The notes beneath the pieces are model-generated. The model was given only the letters and a program-made list of their open reading frames with translations, was not told where the DNA came from and did no database searches. Source: Chryseobacterium gleum (GTDB taxonomy: Bacteria; Bacteroidota; Bacteroidia; UBA10329). Taken from it: DNA of 5,527 nucleotides. The stretch is from the NCBI GenBank assembly GCA_945874195.1, contig CAMCFW010000172.1:1-5527 (forward strand). Reading direction: 5' to 3'. Position 1 is the first letter of the stretch, and every line of letters begins with the position of its first letter. Below are positions 4,269-5,527 of the stretch, piece by piece. The translations under genes were made by a program, and so were the position numbers.

Positions 4269-5527
4269 CACCTGACCAGATGAAAGAAACCTTTGATGGC
4301 TTCCCTATCTGTGAACTCAAGAATATAATAGAACACGCCATCGCTCTGATTGCTGCCATCCCACGGTTTCAGATGATAATCGGTCTGGTCGTAGTGCTTT
4401 ATTCCCCAACGGTCGAATATGCGAACGCGGTTTCCGGGATACCATTCCAAGCATGGCAGGTTGAAAACATTGTTCTGAGGCACATTTCCGCAGAAATCGA
4501 CCTGACCCATGAAATCGCTGCCTGGATTGAACACGTTCGGGGTTATCACATTACAACCGTCCTCATCAACAAACACGTCCAACGTTGCCTCACCATAGCA
4601 ATCCTGAAACTCAGCAAACCGATAGATCAACGTGTGCATTCCCGGTCCAGCAGCTTCGGGATTGAACATGCCGGTAGGCGAAACTCCTGGGCCCATGAAT
4701 GTTCCGCCCTGCGGCTGCCCCGTCACCTGAAATGGCGGCACAATGATGCAATAGGATGAATCCAACTGTAGCAACGAAACTTCAGGAACCGTTTCTACCA
4801 ACACCCAAACCGTATCCATGTCGGTGCAACCATTCGCACCCGTAACAAGCACATCATATCGTGTAGCCGTTTCGGGACCGACCGTAATGGATGCGGTCTC
4901 TTCACCCGTGTTCCACTCGTAGGACACACCTCCCGTTGCCATCAGTTCGGCCTGTTCTCCTTCGCAGATCGTGTCTGTAGCTCCCGCATCGGCCACCACT
5001 TCGTCAAAACTTTCAATTGTCACTGTTCCCATTGCCTGACAACCGGCCAAGTCTGTAACAGTTACATCATAGGTTCCGACCGAAAGGTTATTGGCCGTGG
5101 CGGTTGTCTGAACAGGGGTTGTGTTCCACGAATATTGGAACGTTCCTACTCCACCGCTTGCAGCCACCATGGCATTACCGGTATTGATGCCGAGACAAAG
5201 CGAATCTGTTCCGCTCACGGCCAATGTTATCTGCGGGATCATGGAAACCACCACCGTGTCGCTGTCTTCGCAATTGTTCTGATCAATGACGGAAACAATG
5301 TAGGTTCCGATTCCAAGTCCTGTGGCGGTCTGGGAAGTTTGAACCGGGGCTGTATTCCACGAATAATTGACATTGCCAATGGCGCCAGAAACCAGCGCCA
5401 TCACCTCGCCATCCGATTGTCCGAAACACACGAACGCCTGATCAGGCACATCAACCTCCACGTAGCATTGGGCCACACACGCGGGAAGATCCGAAAGAGA
5501 GTTGATGAAAAGCGTATCGCCCACCGC
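4268..5527 (-). CDS. Secreted SprB-repeat/Ig-like surface protein with type IX sorting domain (C-terminal part; cut by right edge)
   Basis: The frame is open to the window edge, and 420 codons including the stop are visible. Numbered from the GTG codon at 5524-5522, which is not a real start, two SprB-like repeats lie at 33-85 and 110-162. Each runs Cys to Cys with YSWNT, GTY and a final NNC or AGC. A PKD/Ig-like domain with ICEGE and YEWNTGEETASI follows (about 178-243), then a domain with GGTFMGPGVSPTGMFNPEAAGPG (residues 273-295). A CHU_C sorting domain ends the protein (325-418), with TPNVFNP, RIFDRWG (368-374), KPWDGS (386-391), GVFYY and the terminal KGFFHLVR. This domain directs export through the type IX system and attachment or release at the surface. 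SprB-type proteins act as adhesins in gliding; ligand and true length are unknown. The stop codon abuts the T-run of the opposite terminator. Confidence 0.92.
   Translation of the reverse strand, partial: AVGDTLFINSLSDLPACVAQCYVEVDVPDQAFVCFGQSDGEVMALVSGAIGNVNYSWNTAPVQTSQTATGLGIGTYIVSVIDQNNCEDSDTVVVSMIPQITLAVSGTDSLCLGINTGNAMVAASGGVGTFQYSWNTTPVQTTATANNLSVGTYDVTVTDLAGCQAMGTVTIESFDEVVADAGATDTICEGEQAELMATGGVSYEWNTGEETASITVGPETATRYDVLVTGANGCTDMDTVWVLVETVPEVSLLQLDSSYCIIVPPFQVTGQPQGGTFMGPGVSPTGMFNPEAAGPGMHTLIYRFAEFQDCYGEATLDVFVDEDGCNVITPNVFNPGSDFMGQVDFCGNVPQNNVFNLPCLEWYPGNRVRIFDRWGIKHYDQTDYHLKPWDGSNQSDGVFYYILEFTDREAIKGFFHLVR
5039..5428 (-). repeat. Two SprB-like protein repeats, 77-residue period
   Basis: The copies are encoded at 5428-5270 and 5197-5039. 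From YSWNT to the last Cys both are exactly 32 residues long, sharing YSWNT, PVQT, AT, L, GTY, V, D and C. The start of this stretch is conserved in DNA as well (ttccacgaata appears in both). Similar units may continue past the right edge. Confidence 0.8.

Noticed and set aside
4250..4759. Plus-strand open frame of 169 codons opposite the adhesin gene
   Set aside because: It lies entirely over the CHU_C-containing frame and the terminator, and its product has no recognisable domain.
5522..5524. GTG as the start of the adhesin-like protein
   Set aside because: The frame stays open to the window edge, there is no signal peptide after it, and proteins with SprB repeats are normally much longer; it is an internal Val codon.

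Overview
The window looks like a chromosomal segment of a gliding or type IX secretion-capable member of the Bacteroidota. Four things point there. A large secreted protein ends in a CHU_C (gliding-motility-associated, type B) C-terminal sorting domain and carries SprB-like repeats. A membrane protein contains GldL-like and GldM-like segments. A lipoprotein has an acidic stretch right after its lipobox cysteine. Finally, ribosome binding sites are weak or absent and the upstream elements resemble the Bacteroidota promoter pattern TTG-N17-23-TAnnTTTG rather than sigma-70 boxes.

Layout. Positions 1-129 (minus) hold the 5' end of a lipoprotein gene cut by the window edge. An 83-base divergent spacer with a candidate promoter separates it from a plus-strand run of three genes: an SM-20/EGL-9-type 2-oxoglutarate Fe(II) dioxygenase (213-827), exodeoxyribonuclease III of the ExoA/APE1 type (879-1637), and a small DUF4260 membrane protein (1642-1989). 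The last two are 4 bases apart and probably cotranscribed. The DUF4260 stop codon touches the stop codon of a convergent secreted protein (1990-2502, minus) with no base between them. That gene is divergent from a PadR-family repressor (2600-2956), whose last codons overlap a 425-residue multidomain membrane protein (2944-4221). The pair is closed by a strong intrinsic terminator at 4237-4268. Immediately beyond, on the minus strand, is the 3' part of a cell-surface adhesin-like T9SS cargo protein (4268-5527), cut by the right edge.

The most interesting part is the PadR-linked pair. The membrane protein starts with a HAAS-like helical domain, as is common for PadR partners. It then carries two copies of a GldL-like hairpin built around FKxxHWPGA, a fifth membrane helix, and a C-terminal region that resembles the first periplasmic domain of GldM. 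It therefore looks like a single-chain GldL/GldM mosaic, but without the membrane glutamate of the real GldL motor. Its function is unknown; a PadR-controlled envelope sensor or a divergent relative of the T9SS motor are both possible. No RNA genes, CRISPR arrays, transposases or phage genes were seen. No gene-free stretch exceeds 300 bases.
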